NCBI RefSeq assembly: GCF_000507185.2
Contig: NZ_AYTM02000002.1
Span: 2,255,501 to 2,319,500, forward strand
From: Pseudomonas syringae KCTC 12500
GTDB lineage: Bacteria > Pseudomonadota > Gammaproteobacteria > Pseudomonadales > Pseudomonadaceae
DNA: 64,000 nt
Direction: 5' to 3'
Position numbers and translations under genes: made by a program
Shown here: one piece after another, positions 8,683 through 17,500 of the stretch
Position numbering within the stretch: position 1 is the first letter of the stretch
How the letters are laid out: each line of letters opens with the position of its first letter
Notes under the pieces: generated by a model
Seen by the model: only the letters and a program-made list of their open reading frames with translations
Told to the model about the DNA's origin: nothing
Databases searched by the model: none

Positions 8683-9426
8683 ATGACCACGCCCACTTTT
8701 CTCTCCGTCGTGATCCCGGCCAAAAACGAAGCCGACAACCTGCCCAGCCTGATAAAAGAGATTTGCACAGCGCTGGACGGGGAACGCTACGAGATTCTGG
8801 TCGTTGATGACGGCAGCACAGACGACACCTTGAAAGTGCTGACTCACCTCAAAGACAGCGGATTGACCTTGTTGCGGATCCTGCGCCACGAGCGATCGCT
8901 CGGGCAGAGCACTTCGGTCTATCACGCAGCACTGGCGGCCAACGGCACCTGGCTGGCGACCCTGGACGGTGACGGTCAGAACGACCCTGCGGACATTCCA
9001 GGTATGTTGGCGCTGGTACGCGCTCACGCAAACGGCTCCGGGGCGATACAGCTGGTGGCAGGCCACCGAGTGAATCGGCGCGATACCGCCAGCAAACGCT
9101 GGGCCTCGCGCTTTGCCAACGGGTTGCGCAGCCGGCTCCTCAAGGACGCAACTCCAGACACCGGGTGTGGCCTGAAACTGATCGAGCGAGCCGCGTTTCT
9201 GCGCCTGCCGTACTTCGACCATATGCACCGGTTCATTCCAGCGCTGATTCAGCGACATAACGGCCGTATGGTCACGCACCCGGTCAACCACCGTCATCGC
9301 CAGGCTGGCGTGTCCAAGTACGGCAACCTGGACCGCGCGCTGGTCGGCATTCTTGATCTGGTCGGCGTCTGGTGGCTGATCCGCCGGACTCGGCTGGATG
9401 TTCAGGCACAGGAACTGCGGTCATGA
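8683..9426 (+). CDS. GT2 family glycosyltransferase, polyprenyl-phosphate sugar synthase type
   Basis: This 247-residue protein starts at ATG 8683 after AAGGA. It opens with the GT-A fold (SVVIPAKNEADNLP), has VVDDGSTDDT for nucleotide binding, and LDGDGQNDPADIP as the metal-binding acidic motif. It lacks the two C-terminal membrane helices of ArnC, so it resembles soluble DPM1-type enzymes. Between a UDP-uronate epimerase and a GT39 transferase, it most likely moves the sugar to undecaprenyl phosphate on the cytoplasmic face. Its stop overlaps the next start. Confidence 0.82.
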   Translation: MTTPTFLSVVIPAKNEADNLPSLIKEICTALDGERYEILVVDDGSTDDTLKVLTHLKDSGLTLLRILRHERSLGQSTSVYHAALAANGTWLATLDGDGQNDPADIPGMLALVRAHANGSGAIQLVAGHRVNRRDTASKRWASRFANGLRSRLLKDATPDTGCGLKLIERAAFLRLPYFDHMHRFIPALIQRHNGRMVTHPVNHRHRQAGVSKYGNLDRALVGILDLVGVWWLIRRTRLDVQAQELRS

Positions 9427-9707
9427 AGCCGGACAACGAGACCTTCTGGCTGATCCTCGGCTTTGTCGGGCAGGCCGTATTTACCGGCCGCTTTGTCCTG
9501 CAATGGCTGTACAGCGAATTCAAGAAGCGCAGCATCATCCCGGTGGGCTTCTGGTACCTGAGCATGCTGGGCAGCACGATCCTGCTGGCCTACGCCATTT
9601 ATCGACAGGATCCGGTCTTCATCGCCGGCCAGGCCTTTGGTCTGCTGGTGTACATGCGCAACCTGCAGCTGATCAGCCGACAGGCCAAGACATCCGAGGA
9701 GCAATGA
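9423..9707 (+). CDS. Small LAB_N (lipid A biosynthesis N-terminal domain) membrane protein
   Basis: This 94-residue protein has three hydrophobic helices and the LAB_N pattern (FTGRFVLQWLYSEFKKRS and GFWYLSMLGS). Such proteins are found beside lipid A glycosyltransferases and may help present or flip the lipid-linked sugar. It is joined by 4-bp overlaps to genes on both sides, which places it firmly in the lipid A modification operon. The exact biochemical role of the family is not established. Confidence 0.8.
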   Translation: MKPDNETFWLILGFVGQAVFTGRFVLQWLYSEFKKRSIIPVGFWYLSMLGSTILLAYAIYRQDPVFIAGQAFGLLVYMRNLQLISRQAKTSEEQ

Positions 9708-11233
9708 CGGTGCGAACTCACCTTTCGCCTCGCCTCGAGGGATGGCTACTGGTCGCGCTGGCCGTTTTACTGGTCGGGGGCGGCCTGGGCTTGCGTCTGC
9801 CGCAGAACGTGGATGAAGAGCGGTTTCTCGGCGTTGCCCTGGAAATGCTGCAGAACGGCTCATGGTTCGTCCCGCACCGGGCCGCGCAGATCTATGCCGA
9901 CAAACCGCCGCTGTTCATGTGGGCGACGGCATTCTTCATTTGGCTGACCGGCAGCCCGAATATCGCGCTTTACCTGCCCGGGCTGCTCTCTGCAGGCGCA
10001 ACCACCGCAGTCCTCTACGATCTGGGCACCCGCCTGTGGAACCGACGCATCGGTCGGTACGCTGCCTTGTTGTTCCTGGCGACCTATCAGACCTACAGCA
10101 TCCTGCGCACCGGGCAGATCGACAGTTTTCTGTGCCTGTGGATTGCGCTGGGCTTCTACGGTCTGGTTCGCCACGTGTTGCTCGGGCCGGCCTGGGGCTG
10201 GTTCTATTTCAGCTGTGCGGCCATGGGCCTGGGCATTATCACCAAAGGCGTCGGTTTTGTTCCCGCGTTGATGCTGATCCCTTACGCCTATGCCGCGCGT
10301 AAAGGTTGGCACGGTGTGGTGGCCATGCCTGGACAGGCCGCGCGCTGGGCGCTGGGTCTGCTGGTGTTATTGCTGGCCTGCTGCCTGTGGCTGGTGCCGA
10401 TGATTATCTCGGTCGTGCGTGACGGCGGCCCGGAAGGGTTCGCCTATGTGCAGGAAATACTCTTGCACCAGACGGCCAATCGCTACGCCAGCGCCTGGGA
10501 CCATCGCGAGCCCTTCTGGTATTTCTTCGTCAAAGTCATCCCGCAGTATTGGCTGCCGCTGGTGTTGGTGCTGCCCTGGCTGATCCCGGCCTGGCGCCGA
10601 CAGTTGAGCAAGCACGACGGCCGGGTGTTGGTACTGCTCGGCTGGGTGTTGCTGGTGCTGCTGTTCTTCAGCCTCTCCAGTGGCAAACGCAAGATCTACA
10701 TCTTTCCGGCGCTGCCTGGTCTGGTGCTGGTAGCGGCCCCCTTGCTGCCCTGGCTGTTGAAACGCTGGTTCCACGACCGCGTCAGGGCCCGGCAAATCGT
10801 CCCGGTGGTGGTGGTCGCCTGGCTTGGTCTGTGGTTCGCCAGAGGGTTCGTCGAACCCGTCATAGAGGGCCAAAACCCACACAAGGAACTGATGGAACAG
10901 GCCGCTTATGTCACGCAAGGTGCCGATCTGGTGCTGGTCAACTGGCGCGAGGGGCACTGGCTCTATGCACGCCAACCCATTGTGCATTTCGGTTTTGCCA
11001 AGCCGTCGGCAACCGAACAGGCCGCCCGCTGGCTAAGAGAACACCCCGGCACCTTTGCGCTGGTGCCAGGCGAGCAACTGGCCAATTGCTTCTTGCCGGA
11101 AAAAGCCCGGCCGCTGGGTCAGACCTCCAGAGCTGACTGGTTCATCGTCGATGCCGATGCCGACAACGGCCTGTGTAAACCGGAAAGTCCGATGCAGGCC
11201 TATCGCTTCGCCTGGCAGCAGAATGTTGATTAA
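9704..11233 (+). CDS. GT39/ArnT-like lipid A glycosyltransferase
   Basis: This 509-residue polytopic inner-membrane protein of the PMT/ArnT superfamily has about eleven hydrophobic segments. The first periplasmic loop has NVDEERFLGVALEM, with the acidic pair conserved in ArnT and PMT catalytic loops, followed by DKPPLFMW. It should use a polyprenyl-phosphate sugar as donor and lipid A as acceptor. The absence of arnA, arnB and arnD homologues and the presence of a 4-epimerase suggest the sugar is galacturonate or glucuronate, not L-Ara4N. It is the last gene of the coupled ugd operon. Confidence 0.8.
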   Translation: MTVRTHLSPRLEGWLLVALAVLLVGGGLGLRLPQNVDEERFLGVALEMLQNGSWFVPHRAAQIYADKPPLFMWATAFFIWLTGSPNIALYLPGLLSAGATTAVLYDLGTRLWNRRIGRYAALLFLATYQTYSILRTGQIDSFLCLWIALGFYGLVRHVLLGPAWGWFYFSCAAMGLGIITKGVGFVPALMLIPYAYAARKGWHGVVAMPGQAARWALGLLVLLLACCLWLVPMIISVVRDGGPEGFAYVQEILLHQTANRYASAWDHREPFWYFFVKVIPQYWLPLVLVLPWLIPAWRRQLSKHDGRVLVLLGWVLLVLLFFSLSSGKRKIYIFPALPGLVLVAAPLLPWLLKRWFHDRVRARQIVPVVVVAWLGLWFARGFVEPVIEGQNPHKELMEQAAYVTQGADLVLVNWREGHWLYARQPIVHFGFAKPSATEQAARWLREHPGTFALVPGEQLANCFLPEKARPLGQTSRADWFIVDADADNGLCKPESPMQAYRFAWQQNVD

Positions 11234-11274
11234 TCCCCCGCCCAGCCGCCCAACACGCGGGAGTGCCTGACGCC

Positions 11275-12279
11275 ATGCAGCTGGAAACGATCAAGGCAAA
11301 GCGCCTGACGTGGTCGAACGTCGCACGAAGGCAGGTATCACTCGCACAACTCGTGCTGAGTGCAGCTGCCCTCGGGCTGTTGATCCTGGCCTACGCCGTG
11401 TCGACACACTTCCAAGTCCCCCAACAGCTGTACCAGTACGGTCGCACCTGGTTAAAGGGCAATACGGCAGCCGACAAAAATATCTGGCTGCCGGATTTCC
11501 ATGTGGTTATCGACGCCAAACCACTTGCACCGGACGTCGCCAATATCTCCGGGATCACCTACGACTACGACAATGACCGACTGCTGGCAGTGACCAACAA
11601 AGGCCCCATGCAAGTGCTGGCGCTGAACGTGAACGGCGACATAGTCGCCCGCTACCCATTGATCGGTTTCGACGACACCGAAGGTGTGGCTTATCTGGGC
11701 AACGGTCGCATCGTGCTGTGCGATGAAGATCTCCAGCAACTGGACATCATCACGTTGCCGCCGCAGGCACGCCCCATCCACGTCGAGGAAGCTCAGTTCA
11801 TTGCGCTACTGATCAACCCCAGTATTCATAACAAGGGATTCGAAGGCGTAACCTACGATCCCGCCAACGACCGCCTGTTCGCGATCAAGGAACGCGATCC
11901 ACGCCAGATGTTCGAGGTTTCCGGCGTCTTGCGCTCCATCGATCAGGGCCGTTTGCAGATCAAAATCGTCGACCGGCTGAACTGGATCACGAAAAGTGTC
12001 GCTGCACGCGACCTTTCAGACGGCTACTACGATCCGCGAACCGGCCATTTGCTGCTGCTCAGCGACCAGTCGCGCTCGATCACAGAACTGGACAGCAAAG
12101 GACGATTCGTCAGCATTCGATCACTGCTGGGTACCTTCTCCGACCTCAAGCACAGCGCCCCCCAACCCGAAGGCCTGACCATGGATCGCGCAGGCAACCT
12201 GTACGTCGTCAGTGAGCCGAATCTGTTTTACAAGTTTTCGAAAGTGTCGGAACGATCGGTTGAAGAAATCAGGCCTTGA
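11275..12279 (+). CDS. SdiA-regulated-domain (YjiK-like) protein, beta-propeller
   Basis: This 334-residue protein starts at ATG 11275 with GGGAG twelve bases upstream; GTG 11263 is an alternative. A single transmembrane anchor lies near residues 24-42, and the rest faces the periplasm. The soluble part contains SdiA-regulated-family repeats (ISGITYDYDNDRLLAVTNKG, then GFEGVTYDPANDRLFAIKE and PQPEGLTMDRAGNLYVVSEPN), which form propeller blades. The function is not established. The gene is the last core gene on the left and would be convergent with glmS if the island were absent. Confidence 0.8.
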   Translation: MQLETIKAKRLTWSNVARRQVSLAQLVLSAAALGLLILAYAVSTHFQVPQQLYQYGRTWLKGNTAADKNIWLPDFHVVIDAKPLAPDVANISGITYDYDNDRLLAVTNKGPMQVLALNVNGDIVARYPLIGFDDTEGVAYLGNGRIVLCDEDLQQLDIITLPPQARPIHVEEAQFIALLINPSIHNKGFEGVTYDPANDRLFAIKERDPRQMFEVSGVLRSIDQGRLQIKIVDRLNWITKSVAARDLSDGYYDPRTGHLLLLSDQSRSITELDSKGRFVSIRSLLGTFSDLKHSAPQPEGLTMDRAGNLYVVSEPNLFYKFSKVSERSVEEIRP

Positions 12280-12357
12280 GGGCGACTTTCGGGGGTGTGG
12301 GGGTAGGGTCTGTTTTGGGAGTATCGCTGGTCGAGTTGATCAGCGAGTTGCGAGGGT

Positions 12358-12390
12358 TTATCCACAGGGGGTGGTTTTGAGTTTTGAAAA
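12358..12390 (+). repeat. Left flank of the island, inverted relative to the glmS downstream sequence
   Basis: This stretch starts with a DnaA-box word (TTATCCACA) and continues AGGGG, then TGGTTTTGAGTTTTGA. The minus strand just past the glmS stop (44381 down to about 44345) reads TTATCCACAGGGG, then TGATTTTGATTTTTGA after a 2-nt gap. The two copies are therefore inverted to each other and flank the island. They could be related terminator-type sequences of the two convergent core genes or a trace of rearrangement. Confidence 0.4.
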
Positions 12391-12396
12391 GCCAAA

Positions 12397-12533
12397 TGTC
12401 TCTTTTGAATAAAATTTGTACGTAAAATCGGCTTAAGTCATTGATTTTTCGTACCTACCGAAAGCGATCTTTGGAATAAAGTTTGTACCTAAGCTCAAAT
12501 CTGAAGAATTTTTATTTGGAATAAAGTTTGGAC
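12397..12533 (+). repeat. Putative Tn7-like left end with three 19-bp TnsB-type repeats
   Basis: Three same-direction copies occur at 12403-12421, 12470-12488 and 12515-12533. The consensus is TTTGGAATAAAGTTTGTAC: copy 1 differs at two positions and copy 3 at one. A 5'-TGT trinucleotide at 12397 just precedes copy 1, as at Tn7-family termini. Unequal spacing (67 then 45 bp between starts) over about 140 bp resembles the TnsB sites in Tn7 left ends. No matching inverted set was found near glmS, so the partner end is lost or beyond recognition. Confidence 0.6.
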
Positions 12534-13018
12534 ATGCGGCTAAATCCTGCCACTGACTATCGCCACCAGCCTTTCTGTAAGCTCCCTAGCGTTTCGCATC
12601 CGGCTCTTGGTGTGAGGTGGAGGATTGGAAATAGATACGGCTTTTCGAAAATCAATGGAACGATTACCTGGCGTTGGCTGCCCTTTTACATTGATTTGAC
12701 CGACACCACTTCCACGTATCGATATTTGCCTTGGCTGCTCTAACCGCTTCTTGCTCTGCTAGCAGGGTGCTGAGGGTCATCCTTCAAGGCGGTGACACCT
12801 GCCAGATGGCAGAGGATCAGCTAGGATGCCGGGACCTTTCTGGAAACTGCATCGGGAGCTAAAAGTAGAAAAATGGTACAAAGAAAATCTGCGAGAAATC
12901 GACGAGAAATCTTTGCCCGAGATCCGTTACCCCAACCGTCAAGCGCAGCTACCCCAGTCAGTTCGCTGTGTCACTGGTGCCTGGGATGGGGTCGTGGTGA
13001 ACGCGCGAGAGGCTTGGT
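12534..13018. other. Non-coding or eroded stretch inside the island left end
   Basis: No convincing gene is visible in these 485 bases. Short open frames at 12528-12743 and from 12826 have no recognisable family. The second starts FWKLHRELKVEKWYK and runs antisense into luxI. The stretch probably represents eroded transposon sequence between the left end and luxI. Confidence 0.5.
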
Positions 13019-13594
13019 TCAAGCCGACATCTTATGTCGTGGGCACGGCAAGGCACCTTGCTGCCCCGCCTGAAAACGCAGCGCCACCAGTGTGTCGTTC
13101 TCGTGTCGGTGCGTCGGGCCCATACGCTCATGCCAAATGCCGTGCCTGCGAAAGTATCTTTCCAACTGCACCGTCGTGACCGCCACGACAGTATCGGCCC
13201 CCGATGCACCCGCTTCTAACAGCGCATGGCGAAAGAGCGCAGCCCCAACATCAGGACCGGCCTGTTTGGCAGCAGCGAAGCGCGATACTTCCCACACATG
13301 TGGATCGACCGGCAACGGAGCATCGCTGATCCACGCAAAAACCTCTCCCAGTAGATAAGGTTTGAGCGTGGGCAATAATCGAGCGCAACTCACGACCTGT
13401 CCGTCCTCCAGACCAACGATGTAGCGCGCATGAGGAGTATCGAACTGATCGGTCTCTACGCGGGCCGTCTGCTGATCCAAGGGAAGGCGCCATCGCAATT
13501 TACGGATGAAAACCTCGTAGCGAAAACGTATAAGCGATTGGTAGACACTGTCGCCCAGTTCACTCGCGCTGCCCGCCAGAATCTCCATCTGCAT
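13019..13594 (-). CDS. LuxI-type acyl-homoserine-lactone synthase
   Basis: The enzyme makes an N-acyl-homoserine lactone from SAM and acyl-ACP. I place the start at ATG 13594 (191 residues). The frame extends to TTG 13618, but the lux box at 13648-13663 predicts transcription starting near 13611. Conserved LuxI residues are visible: RFRYEVFIRKLRW, the DQFD acidic pair, ARYIVG, CARLLPT, GEVF and the WEVSRFA core Glu and Arg. It lies downstream of luxR on the same strand and next to the polyketide genes, so the signal very likely controls the cluster. Acyl chain length cannot be read from sequence. It differs from the usual P. syringae AhlI. Confidence 0.9.
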   Translation of the reverse strand: MQMEILAGSASELGDSVYQSLIRFRYEVFIRKLRWRLPLDQQTARVETDQFDTPHARYIVGLEDGQVVSCARLLPTLKPYLLGEVFAWISDAPLPVDPHVWEVSRFAAAKQAGPDVGAALFRHALLEAGASGADTVVAVTTVQLERYFRRHGIWHERMGPTHRHENDTLVALRFQAGQQGALPCPRHKMSA

Positions 13595-13647
13595 CACCCG
13601 AAGTTTGAAAGCACGCAATTACCCCATGACCGAGCGATCAACGACAA

Positions 13648-13663
13648 CTACCTCTTCTGGTAG
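13648..13663 (-). promoter_or_regulatory. lux box upstream of luxI
   Basis: CTACCTCTTCTGGTAG is a perfect 5-bp-arm inverted repeat (CTACC and GGTAG, six bases between). It has the 16-bp layout of LasR/LuxR-type boxes such as CTGCCAGTTCTGGCAG. It sits between luxR and luxI, 53 bp before the chosen luxI start, which would give positive autoregulation of luxI. Confidence 0.7.
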
Positions 13664-13672
13664 CGCGAGCGT

Positions 13673-14386
13673 TCAGATCAGATTCAATGCCACGGCGTGT
13701 GCGGCCGCGTGTGCCTTGTTGGGCGATCCAAACTTACCGACGATCTTCTTGATATGAAAATTCACCGTGTTATCGGAGATGCACAGGATCTGGGCGATAT
13801 CACTGACGCATTTGCCGTCTGCAGTCCATCTGAGGATTTCCACTTCCCTGTCGGAAAGGACGCAGCGTTCGACTGCCGACAGGTTCCACCGCGCCAACGC
13901 CTGGCGGCTGGCATCGCTCAGGCAACGCAGCTTCACCCCCAGCTCCAGTTGCTCGATCTGACTGACCCGGCGACGGCCTCGAGCAAAAGAGATGACGTGC
14001 GTATCACGGCTGGTCGCCAAGGCACTGTAGGTCATTCCATGAACCAGGCCAAACTGAGCGGCCTCGGCGAAGAAACGTCGGTGGCAGCTGGCTTGAACAT
14101 CACTCCAGTTCAAGACATCCGCTTTGGCCATGCTGTGCTCAATCACAGGATCAATCGCACCATAACTTTGCTCGTCATAGCGCTCCTGCCACTCAAGCGG
14201 ATAGGTGCCCATGATGAGCGTCTTACGCCGAGTGAAAGGCGTGGGCGCTTGCAAGGCCAGACCAACATGTTCGAAGCCACACTCTATGGCCTCACGGTGC
14301 AGGATCGACACCAGATTTTCGATTTCATGAGCCGCCGAAATTTCTCTCATGACGTCGCTATACCACTCCAACATTCCCAATCCCAC
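13673..14386 (-). CDS. LuxR-family quorum-sensing regulator
   Basis: This transcription factor has an N-terminal autoinducer-binding domain and a C-terminal HTH. I place the start at GTG 14386 (237 residues), because AGGAGGG (14394-14400) is spaced seven bases upstream; the ATG at 14467 has no ribosome-binding site. The ligand pocket shows the expected Trp, Tyr, Asp-Pro and Trp (EWQERYDEQSYGAIDP, then LNWSDV) and HGMTYSA. The HTH reads LSDREVEILRWTADGKCVSDIA and then NTVNFHIKKI. It is divergent from the first PKS gene and upstream of luxI. It is therefore the probable AHL-responsive activator of the polyketide operon. Confidence 0.9.
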   Translation of the reverse strand: MGLGMLEWYSDVMREISAAHEIENLVSILHREAIECGFEHVGLALQAPTPFTRRKTLIMGTYPLEWQERYDEQSYGAIDPVIEHSMAKADVLNWSDVQASCHRRFFAEAAQFGLVHGMTYSALATSRDTHVISFARGRRRVSQIEQLELGVKLRCLSDASRQALARWNLSAVERCVLSDREVEILRWTADGKCVSDIAQILCISDNTVNFHIKKIVGKFGSPNKAHAAAHAVALNLI

Positions 14387-14499
14387 CGACGAGCCCTCCT
14401 GGTCATCCACCGGCTGAACAGTGTAGAGCGCTTTTGCCCGTCTCGCAGCCCCGGTCAGACCACACATCGCTTATACGAATAAACGCCACGATTAATCAC

Positions 14500-14515
14500 C
14501 TACCAATTCTTGTAA
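14500..14515 (+). promoter_or_regulatory. lux-box-like site upstream of the PKS operon
   Basis: CTACCAATTCTTGTAA matches the luxI-proximal box at 12 of 16 positions, keeping the CTACC arm and the TTCT centre; the right arm is degenerate. A weak -10 candidate (TAGCAT, 14539-14544) lies at the distance expected when a LuxR box replaces the -35 element. The site is 62 bp before the first PKS start, in the divergent luxR-PKS intergenic region. Confidence 0.55.
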
Positions 14516-14577
14516 TTTCTTGCATCTGGCCACTGCCCTAGCATCCCTGTTCCCGCCCGCAGCCAGAAGGCAATGCC

Positions 14578-17500
14578 ATGCAATCCGATGAGCGTTCGAC
14601 TTGCCACACCGCGAAAATCGTATGGTCTGCCGAATCTTGCAGCCCTGCCTCGACCGGTAGAACGTGGCTTGCAATAGCAGATGGCCAACACTGCGATACC
14701 CCCGACGGCTGCATTCCGATCGATGCCGACCGGATCGCAGGCAGCGCCCTCGCGGCGGGCGACACTGTGCTGGTGGCTGTATCCGAAACCGAAACCTCTG
14801 GCCCATGGCAGCTGGCGCAAAGCCAGTTTGAGTCGATTCATCGCATCATCGCCGCGCTGCTGGCGACGGGCACGCATCTGAAGCTTTTGCTTTTCAGCGG
14901 TATCGCCAACGCCGACGCAGCTGCTGCGCACGGCTTGTTGCAATCCCTGCGCTGCGAAACCGAACAACTGGCTCACACCTGGCTGGAAAGCGATGCGAGC
15001 CTGGCACAGTCACTCACCATCTGCGGGCTAATGCAGCAGGAAGGGCTTCGGCGCCTGCGAGTCGAGGGCGGCAAGCGCCTAGTGGCTCATCTGCACCAAC
15101 AAGTAACGCCGCTCGCGAACGAAACCAGAAGCCAGGACGGGCCGGCGCTGATCATCGGCGGCTTGGGTGGCATCGGCCAGCACCTGCTGGAACATATCGT
15201 CGGCCAGCAACCGGTTTTCGTCATGGGCCGCTCGCCCTTGAGCGATGAACGACGCTCGCGCTTGAAAGCGCTGGGTTGCTCAGGCTATTTCCAAGGCGAT
15301 GCGACGGACACCGAGAGCCTGCGACAGACGCTTTCGACGCTCCATGAACGCTACGGTCGGGTGGACACCGTCTTTCACCTCGCCGGTCATCTGGAAGATG
15401 GCCTTTTCCAATCGCAGACGACTTCCTCTTTGGAAAAGGTCATGAAGACCAAGATCGCGCCGGCCCTTGCCCTTGCGCATCTGCAGAACGAGATGGCAAT
15501 ACGCCGCGTGGTCATGTTCGGCTCGCTATCAGCAACCGTCGGTCTGGCCGGACAGACGGCCTACGCATCAGCCAACGCCTACCTGCATGCTCTGGCTGAG
15601 CGGCAATGCCTGCAAGGCCATACGGGCTGGTCAACCATCGGCTGGGGTATCTGGGATGTGAGCGGTATGGCGATGGGCCAGGACCGCGGACTGCTGTTGC
15701 CTATGGCCCCTGACAAAGCCCTGGCGGCGATGGATGAGCTGCTTGCCGCCCGCTGCGCCGACGCCCTGATTTACGCTGGCAGGCTGCTGACTGAGGCACC
15801 CTCCGGTCGACAAGCGGCGAAAGCCAGTCGCGCGCCAACGCTGGATACTACGCTGCTGGTGCGCCAAGCCATTGCCAAGTTTACTGGCCTGGAAAATCTC
15901 GCAGAGGCTGAAAACGTGCTGGATCACGGCGCTGACTCAGTCGCGGCGATCAGCATTGCCGCAGAGATCGAACGCCGCCTGGCCGAGGCAGGCATGGTCA
16001 CTAGAGTCCCCCGCTCCATCCTGTTCGAGCACCCGAGTATCTCGAGCCTGTCGGCCTACATAGAGGCTCGCGCGGCAATCATTGGACTGCAGCCCGAGCC
16101 CGCGGTGGCACCTCAGTCCCCTCCCGAGCTCACTTGGCGAGCCCCCTCCCCACATGTGCGCGCTCACACCCAAGACGAGCCGCACTGGCGGGCGCAGGAT
16201 ATTGCCATCGTCGGTATGGCGGGCTCTTTTCCAGGTGCTACCAGCATGGAAGAATTGTGGCCGCTGCTGGCAGAAGCGCGATTGGCAGTGCGCCCCGTCC
16301 CATCGCAACGCTGGGACTGGCGCGCGTTCTATGACAGCGATGCCAGCGCCACGGGACGTAGCTATGCCCGCCATGGCGGCTTCATCGACAATGTCGAGAT
16401 GTTCGACCCCCTGTTCTTCCAAACCACGTTCAAAGCTGCCGAGCGCATGGACCCAGCCGAGCGCAAACTGCTGCAGACGACTCACCATGCGCTGGAAAAC
16501 TCAGGATTCTTCGCCGCGCCGACTCCAGACGTAGGGGTTTTCATCGCAGCGATGTACGGACACTACCAGCAATTGGAAGCGTCCCAGCCCATCGACACCT
16601 CGTTCTCTGCCCAGGCCAACCGGCTTTCTTATCATTTCGACTTCCGGGGGCCATCGCTGACCTTGGATACCATGTGCTCAGGATCGCTGACGGCCCTCCA
16701 TCTGGCCATCGCAGCACTGCGCCGCGGCGAGTGCCGGCAGGCAATCGTAGGCGCGGCCAATATCATGGTCAGCCCACATAAATATCGGGTGCTCAGCCAG
16801 GGCAAATTCCTCAGCCCGACGGGCCGCTGTCATACCTTCGGTGCACAGGCAGACGGGTATGTCCCAGGTGAAGGGCACGTGGTCTTCGTCCTTCAGCCCT
16901 TGCAGGAGGCAATCGATGCCGACGCACGCATCCATGCGGTCATCCATGGTAGCGCGGTTAACGCAGGCGGGCGCAGCAGCGGCTTCACGGTACCCTCGGC
17001 AGCAGCGCAAACCAAGGTCATCGAAGCCGCACTGCGCGATGCCGACCGCCAGGCACACGACATCACCTACATCGAGGCGCATGGCACCGGCACTCGCTTA
17101 GGAGATCCGATCGAGATCGAAGCGCTGAACGGCATATATGGGGCGCGTGATTACGGGCACTGCGCCGTAGGATCGATCAAAAGCAATATCGGCCATCTGG
17201 AGCCTGCCGCCGGTCTGGCGGGGTTGGCCAAGATCGTGTTGCAACTTCGTCACCGCTCGCTCGCCCCTACGATCGGTTGCGACATCGCCAATCCATTGAT
17301 ACCCGTCGGTGAGGGAACAGTTCGTCCGCAGACCGAACTTGTGCCTTGGAACACACCTGACGGCCAGCGTCGCTACGCCGGTCTAAGCAGCTTCGGCGCT
17401 GGTGGTGCCAACGCCCATGTCATCGTGGGCGAATACATGCCGCCGCAGGTGAATGCTCCGGCACGACATGACGCCGTACCCATGGCAGTGGCCATCAGCG

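Noticed and set aside
6351..11233. Arn operon for L-Ara4N addition
   Set aside because: arnA, arnB, arnD and arnE/F are absent and a UDP-uronate 4-epimerase is present.
12403..12533. Three direct repeats read as a short CRISPR array
   Set aside because: Spacings are unequal (48 and 26 nt), repeats are 19 bp and AT-rich, and no cas gene is nearby; a transposon end fits better.
12826..13179. Open frame antisense to luxI
   Set aside because: Most of it overlaps a strongly supported luxI on the other strand, and the free part has no recognisable family.
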